Shown here piece after piece: positions 23,676 through 32,334 of a stretch of DNA of 64,000 nt. The position numbers and the translations under genes are program-made. Source of the DNA: Sporomusa silvacetica DSM 10669 (GTDB lineage: Bacteria; Bacillota; Negativicutes; Sporomusales; Sporomusaceae); assembly GCF_002257705.1 (NCBI RefSeq), contig NZ_LSLK01000059.1, positions 452,763 to 516,762 of the forward strand, written 5' to 3'. Each line of letters begins with the position of its first letter. Position 1 is the stretch's first letter. Under the pieces are notes generated by a model, which was not told the origin of the DNA, ran no database searches, and saw only the letters and a list, made by a program, of their open reading frames with translations.

Positions 23676-24734
23676 ATGAGTCAGCAAGGATCTAAAAACA
23701 CAGCCACTAATTATGAAGTAAATTTGGCCACCCTCAAGCTAACCGATGTAATCGATATTGATTTTCTCCAAAGATTTCAGGATGATTTTGCCAAAGGCGT
23801 TGGTGTGGCCAGCGTCACAGTTGACCAGGATGGCAATCCGGTGACTAATCCCAGCATGTATACCAGATTCTGTCAGGACTATACCCATTCAACAGAATGT
23901 GGTGACAAACGCTGTGCAGAGTCTCACCGAAAGGGCGGGGAGGAAGCGGTTCGCACCGGCAAGCCTTATGTTTTCGAATGCCATGCAGGGCTGATTGACT
24001 TTGCTGCGCCGATAATACTCGAAGGGAAATTGCTGGGAACAATCTTAGGCGGCCAAGTTCTCACGTCCAGTCCTGACGAAGAAAAATACAGAAGAATCGC
24101 CGGCGAAATTGGCGTTGACGCCAACGGTTATGTCGCAGCTACCAAGGAAGTACGCATCTCGTCAAAAGAAAGCATCGAAGCAGCCGCCAATGTACTTTTC
24201 ACGGTTGCTAACAATATGTCCAAGAGTGCTTATCAGCATCGAAAACTAAAAGCGGTAGCCATGATATTAGATGACAGCCTCCATCAAATTTCGGCTACTA
24301 TGGAGGAATTAGCTGCCTCTGCCGGTACAGTAAGTGATAATCAGGCTAATCTGAATTCCGAGATTGGCAATGTAAGTTCTGTTACCGGCGAAATTAATAG
24401 TGTTATGGATCTCATCAAAGAAATCGCCGACGAAACCCGCCTGTTAGGCTTAAATGCAGCCATTGAAGCCGCCAGGGCAGGGGAAGCCGGTCTGGGCTTT
24501 GGCGTTGTAGCGCAAGAGATTAGAAAGCTATCCGGAGACTCAAAAGCAACAGTCGGTAAAATCAAAGAATTCACTACCGTAATTAGGAATTCTGTTGACC
24601 GGACCGTTGCCATGGGCAACGAAACTGCATTAACAGTTGAACAACAAGCAGCAGCTATTCAGGAGATAACCGCCAGCGTTGAGGAGATTACTAGTATAAC
24701 CGAACAACTAACTGTTTTGGCCAATGAAACCTGA
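23676..24734 (+). CDS. Soluble methyl-accepting chemotaxis protein with PocR sensor domain
   Basis: A 352-aa protein without membrane segments. Residues 15-190 form a PocR domain (DIDFLQRFQDDFAKGVGVAS, RFCQDYTHSTECGDKRCAES, YVFECHAGLIDFAAPIILEG), with Cys at C-x4-C and a later ECHAG as in PocR proteins. Residues 200-352 form a short receptor signalling hairpin with LGLNAAIEAARAGEAGLGFG as its tip. The C-terminal arm is shorter than in classical receptors. PocR domains are thought to sense small hydrocarbon-like ligands. GGAGGAA precedes the ATG. Confidence 0.85.
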   Translation: MSQQGSKNTATNYEVNLATLKLTDVIDIDFLQRFQDDFAKGVGVASVTVDQDGNPVTNPSMYTRFCQDYTHSTECGDKRCAESHRKGGEEAVRTGKPYVFECHAGLIDFAAPIILEGKLLGTILGGQVLTSSPDEEKYRRIAGEIGVDANGYVAATKEVRISSKESIEAAANVLFTVANNMSKSAYQHRKLKAVAMILDDSLHQISATMEELAASAGTVSDNQANLNSEIGNVSSVTGEINSVMDLIKEIADETRLLGLNAAIEAARAGEAGLGFGVVAQEIRKLSGDSKATVGKIKEFTTVIRNSVDRTVAMGNETALTVEQQAAAIQEITASVEEITSITEQLTVLANET

Positions 24735-24760
24735 TCGAGTTAAAAAGGAGGACTACGCTT

Positions 24761-25321
24761 ATGGCAAGCATCCAGCTAGTCATTTTTGAAATTGATGGCT
24801 GTGAATACGGCATTGACGCCTTAACTGTTAATGGCATTTTACGCGCTCAAAAATACAAAATACAAAAAATTCCTGGACTTCCCCGCGAAATAGAAGGCAT
24901 GATCAATCTCCGCGGCCATGTAAACTACATCTTCAACTTACGAAACAAATTCGGGTTGGCGGAAATGACCGCCGCCGAAGACAGCAAATTTATCATGTTG
25001 CATAGTAATGGCCAGGTTATCGGTTGTATTGTCGACGAGGTGACTGATATTGTGCATTTTAACGAAGAGGATTTACAAGCAGCGCCCACTCTGTCGAGCA
25101 GTCTAAGTGTAAGTTATGTAAAAGGAATCGGCAAAGTGGATGAGCGCATGATTATTATTCTCGATCCTGTACAACTGCTATCCACAGCAGAATCTTCAGA
25201 TCCGGAAACTCCGCTAGTAAAGCTTTCTGATTTAGCCATTCCTCTTAAATGCCCACCATTAGATAACTATAGTCATTGTCCTGTTACCAACAGGCTACCT
25301 GATGATATTTATCCTCGATAA
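24761..25321 (+). CDS. CheW-like coupling protein
   Basis: A 186-aa protein with a CheW domain at residues 1-145: QLVIFEIDGCEYGIDALTVN, IPGLPREIEGMINLRGHVNY and GCIVDEVTDIVHFNEEDLQA. The C-terminal ~40 residues are a non-conserved tail rich in Pro and Ser. It lies 26 bases after the receptor gene and would link that receptor to a CheA encoded elsewhere. The last 38 bases overlap the end of the convergent ilvA gene. Confidence 0.85.
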   Translation: MASIQLVIFEIDGCEYGIDALTVNGILRAQKYKIQKIPGLPREIEGMINLRGHVNYIFNLRNKFGLAEMTAAEDSKFIMLHSNGQVIGCIVDEVTDIVHFNEEDLQAAPTLSSSLSVSYVKGIGKVDERMIIILDPVQLLSTAESSDPETPLVKLSDLAIPLKCPPLDNYSHCPVTNRLPDDIYPR

Positions 25322-26273
25322 GCATCGATAAAAGCATTGGGTCAATATTACCACCACTGATGACTGCCGCTACTTTTTGCATCGGCAGCTTGATCTTATC
25401 AGCTAACAGGGCCGCAATTCCGACTACACCAGCCCCTTCAGTCATTATTTTGCCACGCTCTAGCATGAATAAAATTCCAGCAATAATCTCTTCCTCAGTA
25501 ACTAAGATAATTTCATCAACATACTTTTGTGTATAGTCGAAAGTAATATCGCCTGGCTGTTTTACAGCAATGCCGTCGGCAATGGTACTGACAGACGCCA
25601 GACAGGAGCGCGCTCCGCAGGCTAACGATTGGGCCATAGAAGGTGCACCTGCTGCTTGCACGCCAATTACCTTGATTTTAGGATTATGCTCTTTGGCTGC
25701 TACAGCCAGACCGGCAATCAAACCACCTCCGCCAATAGGTGCAATGATAGCATCCACATCAAACATCTGAGACATGATTTCCAGCGCAATTGTTCCCTGA
25801 CCGGCAATAACAGCTGGATCATCAAAGGCATGGATAAATGTTCTGTTTTGCTCGGCCTGCAAAATTCGAGCATGCTGGTAGGCCTCATCATAGTTTTGAC
25901 CATACAACACTACATTGGCACCATAAGCCTTGGTAGCCCGCACCTTGGCTATAGGTGCCTTTTCTGGCATAACGACAATCGCAGGGACATTGCAAGCCTT
26001 GGCTGCCCAGGCTACGCCCTGGGCATGGTTGCCTGCTGAAGCCGTTATTACCCCACAAGCCATCTCTTCCGGACGCAAACTGAATATCTTATTGACAGCT
26101 CCCCGGATTTTGAAAGAACCCGTTTTTTGCATATTTTCCAATTTTAAGTGAACCTGGCAATTGGCTATTTCACTTAAAGTACGGGAATGCTGCAGCGGAG
26201 TCTGATGAACAAAAGGGGTAATTCGCTGCCAGGCCTCTTTAATTTTAACTAAGTTTAGCTCATGAACATCCAT
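25284..26273 (-). CDS. ilvA: Threonine ammonia-lyase (threonine dehydratase)
   Basis: A 329-aa PLP enzyme of the short type without an ACT regulatory domain. The Schiff-base motif is KTGSFKIRGAVNKIF; other motifs are SAGNHAQGVAWAA, a PLP-phosphate loop GGGGLIAGLAVAAK and VVGIAALLA. It converts threonine to 2-oxobutyrate plus ammonia. The leader holds an isoleucine-type T-box, so it serves isoleucine synthesis and is expressed when charged tRNA-Ile is scarce. AAGGAGG precedes the ATG. A 79-of-80-base copy of a dispersed repeat lies between the T-box terminator and the ribosome site. Confidence 0.9.
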   Translation of the reverse strand: MDVHELNLVKIKEAWQRITPFVHQTPLQHSRTLSEIANCQVHLKLENMQKTGSFKIRGAVNKIFSLRPEEMACGVITASAGNHAQGVAWAAKACNVPAIVVMPEKAPIAKVRATKAYGANVVLYGQNYDEAYQHARILQAEQNRTFIHAFDDPAVIAGQGTIALEIMSQMFDVDAIIAPIGGGGLIAGLAVAAKEHNPKIKVIGVQAAGAPSMAQSLACGARSCLASVSTIADGIAVKQPGDITFDYTQKYVDEIILVTEEEIIAGILFMLERGKIMTEGAGVVGIAALLADKIKLPMQKVAAVISGGNIDPMLLSMLIEDKYHQVACW

Positions 26274-26290
26274 ATCAAATTACCTCCTTA

Positions 26291-26370
26291 AATAAGATAA
26301 GACTTGGCTTGTGCCAAGTCCCTTAGGACGCCGGCAGAAGCCTTAGTCGTTCAATCCAGGGAAAGTTATA
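26291..26370. repeat. 80-bp dispersed repeat, copy 1 (ilvA leader)
   Basis: The sequence starting AATAAGATAAGACTTGGCTT and ending GTTCAATCCAGGGAAAGTTATA differs from the copy at 63731-63810 by one base (C at 26322, T at 63762). It contains an 8-bp hairpin (GACTTGGC/GCCAAGTC) with a 4-base loop at its left end and a GCCGGC palindrome. Both copies have the same orientation, upstream of a minus-strand ribosome site. Confidence 0.85.
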
Positions 26371-26389
26371 CTTTCCATCTGGAAAATTA

Positions 26390-26690
26390 AAAAACCTCCG
26401 TCCCCTTACATAAAGGGACGGAGGTTAATCCGCGATACCACCCTAATTATTACAGTCCTTATAGAAAGACTGCAATCTCTCATTAAAGTACGGAGCAAAG
26501 CTCGATACCCCAGCGCAATAACGGGCACTGTTACCCTTAACGGGTCCCGGCAAGGCTTACTAATGTTCAGCCTGCAACTCACAGATGATTTTCAGTCATA
26601 TCAGATAGTTACTGGCTCACACCAAACCCAGCTCGCTGAAAGTATCCTTACTATGCCTACTCTTCTGATCATCGTATTTGATTCAATATT
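26390..26690 (-). promoter_or_regulatory. T-box riboswitch (tRNA-Ile) of ilvA
   Basis: On the minus strand the leader carries the T-box motif AGGGTGGTATCGCG (26444-26431), directly followed by a terminator stem ACCTCCGTCCC ... GGGACGGAGGT and a T-run (26426-26388). Stem I features include GAAGAGTA near 26665 and AGCGAGCTGGG near 26636. The specifier loop reads GAAAATCATC, with ATC (isoleucine) at 26589-26587. Known T-box mechanism: uncharged tRNA pairs with the specifier and the T-box and stabilises the antiterminator. Confidence 0.9.
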
Positions 26691-26742
26691 ATTGTTTATT
26701 AATATATCAAAAATCTTGCCTGCTGTCAAGAGGCTGTGCAGC

Positions 26743-27189
26743 TTACTTACTGGTAAGCTTCTTTAGAACATCTGCCGTGATGTCAACCCCACCATCAATA
26801 ACAATATTTTTTCCCAGCACCACCGACAAGCCCTTATCGGCTCTCACTTCCTTGATCGCAGTGGCAATTTTCTCAGAAATAGGCTTGAGAAGTTCCTGAC
26901 GTTTTTGCTCTAGCTGCTGCCCTAGCTGCAAATCAAGGTCCCGTTTTTCCTTGTCGCCCAAACCGGCTGACTTGGTCTCGAAGTCTTTTTTCGCCTGCTC
27001 TTGCACTGCCTTAAGCTCTTCATTGGCCTTGGGCGTGTCCGGATGGTTGTTAAGCAGATATAAGAAATCAACGACCCCCACAGAAGAAGCGGGCGCAGGT
27101 GCTGCTTGCACCAAATTTACGCCAAATGCGATTGTAAACAGGCATGTAATCAGCAGCGCAATGCAAAACTTTTTCTTTTGTACAAACAT
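26743..27189 (-). CDS. OmpH/Skp-like periplasmic chaperone
   Basis: A 148-aa protein with a signal peptide (KKKFCIALLITCLFTIAFGV, ending VQAAPA) and a Skp/OmpH-type helical body (VGVVDFLYLLNNHPDTPKAN, a Lys/Glu-rich coiled coil at about 50-105, then KGLSVVLGKNIVIDGGVDIT). Skp proteins hold unfolded outer-membrane proteins in the periplasm, so this supports a diderm envelope. The ATG at 27189 follows GGAAGG; an ATG at 27213 is less well placed. The neighbouring 87-aa gene reads the same way. Confidence 0.82.
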   Translation of the reverse strand: MFVQKKKFCIALLITCLFTIAFGVNLVQAAPAPASSVGVVDFLYLLNNHPDTPKANEELKAVQEQAKKDFETKSAGLGDKEKRDLDLQLGQQLEQKRQELLKPISEKIATAIKEVRADKGLSVVLGKNIVIDGGVDITADVLKKLTSK

Positions 27190-27234
27190 AGGTATTACCT
27201 TCCTTCTTGTCATTTTTGGTTTGTTGTCATGGAG

Positions 27235-27498
27235 CTACTGCTCTTGTTCGGGCTGAGAAATTTTCTCCTGGCTCTGTTTCAGCACCCCAGCTTTGATGAG
27301 CTGGTTAACGATGTTTTCCTGGGTAGCTAAAGCCTGCACAAAACCCTCCAGCGGCATGATAATCCGCTTACTTACATCAACTACCGGCTGACCGTTATCG
27401 CTCTTGAGATGGGGTTGCAAGGTCATCAGATCGATACGCACTAAGTTGCCGGTAACATGAACGGCGCTAATACCGTCGGCGAAGATTTCCTGGTTCAT
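27235..27498 (-). CDS. Conserved hypothetical 87-aa protein
   Basis: It starts MNQEIFADGISAVHVTGNLV and contains RIDLMTLQPHLK and RIIMPLEGFVQALATQENIV, then a Gln/Glu-rich tail. It resembles short proteins I associate with Negativicutes beside ompH-like genes (memory, unchecked); function unknown. GGAGGCAG precedes the ATG. It lies 45 bases upstream of the ompH-like gene, so the two are probably co-transcribed. Confidence 0.65.
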   Translation of the reverse strand: MNQEIFADGISAVHVTGNLVRIDLMTLQPHLKSDNGQPVVDVSKRIIMPLEGFVQALATQENIVNQLIKAGVLKQSQEKISQPEQEQ

Positions 27499-27624
27499 GA
27501 ACTGCCTCCTTCATATTTACTATCTTACTAACTTCTTGCCTTTCAGCCAAAATTCCTGCTATTTACCTAAAATTTGTCAGGGAAGTCAATTCCGATGTTG
27601 ATACCCGGTAATCAACGATTATAA

Positions 27625-27655
27625 AAACCCTGCAGGATTACACCCTGCAGGGTTT
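27625..27655. terminator. Terminator between RNase J and the ompH-like operon
   Basis: AAACCCTGCAGG and CCTGCAGGGTTT form a perfect 12-bp stem. It lies just downstream of the RNase J stop on the minus strand. Confidence 0.75.
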
Positions 27656-27692
27656 CTATATATAACTTATTTAACTCAGCGGACAAAAGCCT

Positions 27693-29354
27693 TTACAAAT
27701 CCATGATAATTGGTAAGATCATCGGCCTACGACCGGTTTTTGCAAATAAATACTTAGACAAGGCTTCCCGAATGCCATTCTTCAGTGGAGCCCACTCGGT
27801 TATTGGCTGATTTTCAAAGCGTTCTAATACGTTCTTTACTATATTACGCGACTCATCAATGAGTACTTCTGAGTCTCTGACATAGACAAATCCCCGCGAA
27901 ACAATATCAGGACCATCCAGAACGCAGCCACGGCTTTTGTCAAGAGTAACCACAACAATCAATACACCGTCCTGAGATAACTGCCGTCTGTCCCGGATAA
28001 CAATATTGCCAACATCTCCGACACCTAAACCATCAACAAAAATTTTGCCAGCAGTTACTTTACCAGCAAACCGTCCGGTGTCAGCAGTAAACTCAAAAAC
28101 ATGCCCATTCTCGCCAATAAAAACGTTTTCCTTGGGTATGCCTGTTTCTTGTGCCAGTTTACCATGTTGTCTAAGCATCCGGTGTTCCCCGTGAACGGGA
28201 ATGAGGTACTTAGGACTAACCAAATTCAAAATGAGCTTAAGTTCTTCCTGACTGGCATGTCCAGAAACATGAATACCTGAAGATCGTTCATACACAACAT
28301 GAACACCAGAGCGCATTAAGGCATCAATAGTACGACCAACAGAACGTTCATTGCCTGGTATTGGGTTGGCTGCTATTAGCACCGTATCCCCGGGAGTTAG
28401 TTGCAAACTGCGATGACTTTTGGAAGCCAACCGACTGAGCGCAGCCATAGGTTCACCCTGGCTTCCGGTTGTTAAGATCAGCATTTGGTTGTCCGGATAG
28501 CGGCTGATTTCATCAACGCCAATCAAGACTCCTTCTGGTATGTCCATATAACCAAGCTCGTTAGCCTTATTCACCACCGTTACCATGCTCCGTCCCAGCA
28601 GCGCCACCTTACGCCCATAGTTACAAGCCGCGTTAATGGCCTGCTGCAGTCTGGATACATTAGACGCAAAGGTAGTTAAGATAATACGCCCCCTGGCGGT
28701 GCGAAAATGCTCATCAAGACTCACTGTTACAGTACGTTCCGATTTGGTATAGCCTGGCCGTTCGGCGTTGGTGCTGTCCGAAAGCAGCACCAGTACTCCT
28801 TGATTGCCCAATTCAGCGAATTTATGGATATCAATCATCTTGCCATCAACAGGGGTCTGATCAATTTTGAAGTCGCCCGTATGAACAACTGTACCTACCG
28901 GCGTTTTTAAGTAAATCCCCAGCGCATCAGCAATCGAATGGTTAACCCGGATAAAGCCAACCTCAAAGGCCCCTAGGGTAATAGAATCACCAGGAGCCAC
29001 AGGAATTAGGTTAGTGGTCGATACATCATATTCCTTTAATCGCCCCTCAACCAAACCTAACGTAAGCCGTGAACCGTACACGGGTACATCAATGTGACGC
29101 AGCAGATAAAACAATGAGCCAATATGATCCTCATGACCATGGGTTAAAACAACCGCTCTGATTTTGTCTTTGTTTTCAATAATGTAGGAGATATCGGGTA
29201 TGACTAAATCAATGCCCAGCATATCCTCCTCAGGAAAAGCCAGACCAGAGTCAAGAATAATCATGTCATCGCCACAGCGAAACACCGTCATATTCTTACC
29301 AATCTCACCAAGTCCCCCAAGTGGTATAATTAAAAGTTTATCATTTTTACTCAC
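27693..29354 (-). CDS. rnj: Ribonuclease J
   Basis: A 553-aa metallo-beta-lactamase/beta-CASP ribonuclease. Motifs: LGGLGEIGKNMTVF, LTHGHEDHIGSLFYLL (HxHxDH), VNHSIADALGIYL, VHTGDFKIDQTPVDG, SDSTNAERPG and, in the beta-CASP part, SGIHVSGHASQEELKLILNL and LIPVHGEHRML. It has endo- and 5'-3' exonuclease activity and acts in mRNA decay and rRNA maturation. The start is GTG at 29354 after GGAGG. Length and motifs are full. Confidence 0.96.
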   Translation of the reverse strand: MSKNDKLLIIPLGGLGEIGKNMTVFRCGDDMIILDSGLAFPEEDMLGIDLVIPDISYIIENKDKIRAVVLTHGHEDHIGSLFYLLRHIDVPVYGSRLTLGLVEGRLKEYDVSTTNLIPVAPGDSITLGAFEVGFIRVNHSIADALGIYLKTPVGTVVHTGDFKIDQTPVDGKMIDIHKFAELGNQGVLVLLSDSTNAERPGYTKSERTVTVSLDEHFRTARGRIILTTFASNVSRLQQAINAACNYGRKVALLGRSMVTVVNKANELGYMDIPEGVLIGVDEISRYPDNQMLILTTGSQGEPMAALSRLASKSHRSLQLTPGDTVLIAANPIPGNERSVGRTIDALMRSGVHVVYERSSGIHVSGHASQEELKLILNLVSPKYLIPVHGEHRMLRQHGKLAQETGIPKENVFIGENGHVFEFTADTGRFAGKVTAGKIFVDGLGVGDVGNIVIRDRRQLSQDGVLIVVVTLDKSRGCVLDGPDIVSRGFVYVRDSEVLIDESRNIVKNVLERFENQPITEWAPLKNGIREALSKYLFAKTGRRPMILPIIMDL

Positions 29355-29512
29355 TAGAACCTCCAGTTATATAATATTACTAATTATTCACTCATCCGTC
29401 CATATCCTTAAACGTAACGCCGTCCCTAACTAGTGCTTTAATTATATACAACTGTCAAGTGATTTGCAAATTTGGAATAAAAATGTTAGGACCTGCGGGC
29501 TCTTTTACGCTC

Positions 29513-30955
29513 TTACGTAAGTGAATCTTCTGTAAGAGAAGCCACCCGTAACTGGTTTCGCCCTGCTTTCTTGGCTTGATAAAGGGCCTGGTCTGCTGCA
29601 ATAATCAGTTTATCATGTGTAAAAATATCTGACGGTATACAAACCGCAATACCAAGACTTACCGTAACGATTTGACTGCTTACAGATGTTACATTACGAA
29701 TGCCTAGTTCTCTGACTCTAACCAAAATCTGTTTCCCCAGTTTCTCTGCAGCTTGCTGATCAGTATTGGGCAAGATTATTGCAAACTCTTCCCCGCCATA
29801 ACGCGCTGCCAGATCTGTCGCCTGCTTGCTCAGTCCCTGCAGAACTCCTGCAATCCGTTTGAGGCATTGATCGCCAGCAACATGGCCGTACGTATCGTTA
29901 TAATGTTTAAACAAGTCAACATCCAACATAATTAATGCCAACGGCAGCTGTTCTCGACTGGCTCGCTGCCATTCCCGTTCCAAACATTCATCAAAACAGC
30001 GACGGTTGGCAATACCGGTCAACCCGTCTTGTATTGAAATCCTGTACAATTTCTCATTTAGCAATCTTAACTCCTGCGTTCTTTCCTTTACTTTCAATTC
30101 CAATTCATCGCGCGCCTGACGCAGTATTTTCTCAGCCATTTTACGTTCAGTAATATCTTCCGCAACACTATCAATCCAGAACATTTCCCTTTTGGCATCA
30201 AAATGTTTGATTGCGGTTACAGAACACCATATGACAGTTCCATCTTTTTTATTTAGCATGATTTCTCTATTTTTCACCGCTCCCTGCTGGTTAATTTCTT
30301 TAAGCAGCAGATTAAAACTTTCCTGGTCGGAAAAATAGGTTGCTGCGGACGTTTTTAATAATTCCTCTGCAGAAGGGAATCCGAGCATTCTCGCAAGGGC
30401 TGGATTGACATATTCCATGAAAGAGTTGTCATTACCAGTCTTGCGATATACACCAACATTAATATTTTCCACCAGCGAGCGATATTTTTCCTCACTGTCG
30501 CGCAGTTCTGCTCCGCTGGCTTTTAGTTGGGCTACAATATTATTAAATGTCATGGCTAACTGACCAAGCTCATCCCTGGTTGTAATCTTGATCAATGCAT
30601 TCGGGTCACCGGTGGCCAGACGGTCAGTGACTGTCGCTATGTCGATAATACGTTTTGTCATTCTACCAGCTATAATAATACTTATCAGTGAAGCAAATAA
30701 AGCAGCTACCATGCTCATGACGATTCCCGTCCGCTTAATGTGATTTACAATATTCTCAGCAGCATGCCGAGCTGCATCCCCATTATGGTCAATGAGAAAG
30801 CTGGTTAACGCTTTCTCGCCATTATAACCAATTATTGCAGTTGTTACTAACAAGGGAATCACCGACATACCAACTAGACAAATGCTGAGCTTTGCCCGCA
30901 AGCTCAGCTCAAGCCACAGGTTGGCAACCTTATCCACGAGGGTTGCAACTAACAC
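29513..30955 (-). CDS. Membrane diguanylate cyclase (HAMP-PAS-GGDEF)
   Basis: A 480-aa protein. Two membrane segments (about 24-46 and 77-98) enclose a short periplasmic loop of ~30 residues, too small for a sensor domain. A HAMP domain follows (MTKRIIDIATVTDRLATGDP), then PAS/PAC at about 155-285, then GGDEF at about 315-475 with the active site ARYGGEEFAIILPNTD. The product-inhibition site (RxxD five residues before GGEEF) is absent: QATD stands there. The start is GTG at 30955 after AGGAGGG. It makes cyclic di-GMP and can pair functionally with the HD-GYP protein at 22963-23673 (inference). Confidence 0.88.
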   Translation of the reverse strand: MLVATLVDKVANLWLELSLRAKLSICLVGMSVIPLLVTTAIIGYNGEKALTSFLIDHNGDAARHAAENIVNHIKRTGIVMSMVAALFASLISIIIAGRMTKRIIDIATVTDRLATGDPNALIKITTRDELGQLAMTFNNIVAQLKASGAELRDSEEKYRSLVENINVGVYRKTGNDNSFMEYVNPALARMLGFPSAEELLKTSAATYFSDQESFNLLLKEINQQGAVKNREIMLNKKDGTVIWCSVTAIKHFDAKREMFWIDSVAEDITERKMAEKILRQARDELELKVKERTQELRLLNEKLYRISIQDGLTGIANRRCFDECLEREWQRASREQLPLALIMLDVDLFKHYNDTYGHVAGDQCLKRIAGVLQGLSKQATDLAARYGGEEFAIILPNTDQQAAEKLGKQILVRVRELGIRNVTSVSSQIVTVSLGIAVCIPSDIFTHDKLIIAADQALYQAKKAGRNQLRVASLTEDSLT

Positions 30956-31446
30956 CGGACTCCCTCCTACTATTTCCTCTAATTCTGAGTAAATAACCCT
31001 AATAGCATCATAATTCTAGGAACTGGACGAAACTATGTATACATCGCTACCTATTGCCGCTCATGTTAGTCACCCATACTTGCGCTCAATCACCTGTATA
31101 AATATCATAATATTCAGTTATTATTCATTGAAAACTCATTATTAGGACTCATCCGTTTACTTGCCAATATAAGCCACCTCACGGAAGAATACTCCGCTGG
31201 TCTACATCTTATATTTTTAGCTAATAAAATTCGACATTTTATTTCAATATCCTTCATATTTTTTGTATTTACAAAAGATTACAGGCAAAATTAAACAGCC
31301 TCAAACCGATGGAAGTTCGATCCAAAGCTGGTTAATTTACTTTATTTGTACTGTCAACCTAACAGCTGCAGTCCACAAGTGCGGACAGCCCCTTTTTTAT
31401 TCACTAACCTGTCATTTTCTTTTGCCCCGCCCAGGTATCAGGGGCA
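30956..31446. other. Intergenic region without a recognisable gene
   Basis: AT-rich. The only structure seen is a short hairpin with GTCC/GGAC arms near 31370-31387, followed on the plus strand by CCCCTTTTTT; it may end transcription past the TRIC-like gene. A 74-aa plus-strand frame from 31263 overlaps the end of that gene and has no support. Confidence 0.4.
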
Positions 31447-32094
31447 TTAATTACCTTGGTTACGGTTCTCTGATACTATATCCTTAGAATCTAGGCCAAG
31501 AACGGGAAAGTTCCAGCCATATTTAATACAGCAAAGTCTAAGGCCTGTCGTGATACAAAAACAAAGATACAATGGTAGATTGCCAACATAATACGTTTGG
31601 GCATAATAGAACACCATAGCTCCCACGATGGTAGTGATCGCATAGACCTCCTGGCGAAACACATAAGGAATTTCTTTGACAAACACATCCCGCATGACAC
31701 TTCCACCTATCCCGGTAATTACCGCCACTGTCGTAACAATAAATAAGGAATCCAGGTTATGCTGAATGGCAAGATTAGCACTAGTAGCCGTGAAAGCGCC
31801 CAAACCAATGGCATCAAATATCTGAATGGTATATTTGAACCGATCCAACCATCGATATGTGAAAAAAACACCGATAGTAGCCATAGCGCTGATTATAAGA
31901 AAAGTAGGGTCACGAAAAGTTAGCGGTGGTGTATTACCAATAATAACATCCCGCAGTACCCCCCCGCCAATCGCTGTCGTTATCGCCAATACCAACACGC
32001 CAAAGACATCCAATTTCTTTTGAATCCCTGTTAACGCACCTGAAACCGCAAAAGCTACTATCCCCATAACCTCAAATACACTCCACGTTGTCAT
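31447..32094 (-). CDS. TRIC-type (UPF0126) membrane channel protein
   Basis: A 215-aa integral membrane protein with seven hydrophobic segments and the duplicated family signature: FAVSGALTGIQKKLDVFGVL with TAIGGGVLRDVIIG in the first half, and VVAVITGIGGSVMRDVFVKE in the second. The GG-x-x-RD motifs are typical of bacterial TRIC cation channels. Its physiological cargo is unproven. The gene stands alone, downstream of the tonB terminator. Confidence 0.85.
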   Translation of the reverse strand: MTTWSVFEVMGIVAFAVSGALTGIQKKLDVFGVLVLAITTAIGGGVLRDVIIGNTPPLTFRDPTFLIISAMATIGVFFTYRWLDRFKYTIQIFDAIGLGAFTATSANLAIQHNLDSLFIVTTVAVITGIGGSVMRDVFVKEIPYVFRQEVYAITTIVGAMVFYYAQTYYVGNLPLYLCFCITTGLRLCCIKYGWNFPVLGLDSKDIVSENRNQGN

Positions 32095-32171
32095 TTTTCG
32101 TCCACTCCTGCATATAGTCTACTATTTTTTCTCTGCTAATTTTATCATAGATACGCTAAAAATACTGCAAC

Positions 32172-32223
32172 TCAGCAAAAAAGAAACTTAAAAACAGGCT
32201 AATCATCTGCTTTCTAAGTTTCT
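32172..32223 (-). terminator. Terminator of the exbB-exbD-tonB operon
   Basis: On the minus strand AGAAACTTA and TAAGTTTCT pair, with CAG/CTG pairing inside, followed by TTTTTTGC. It lies about 110 bases beyond the tonB stop. Confidence 0.75.
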
Positions 32224-32334
32224 ATAGTGTTATCTTACTTTGCTAATTGGAGGCAAATGCACCATCAAACTCACTACTCACGCAACAGCTCAATAAAAAT
32301 CTACTCAGGTTATTGAATGCCTAAAGAGCTTTAA

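Noticed and set aside
31263..31487. 74-aa plus-strand frame near the TRIC-like gene
   Set aside because: It overlaps the end of a clear gene and lacks a ribosome site and motifs.
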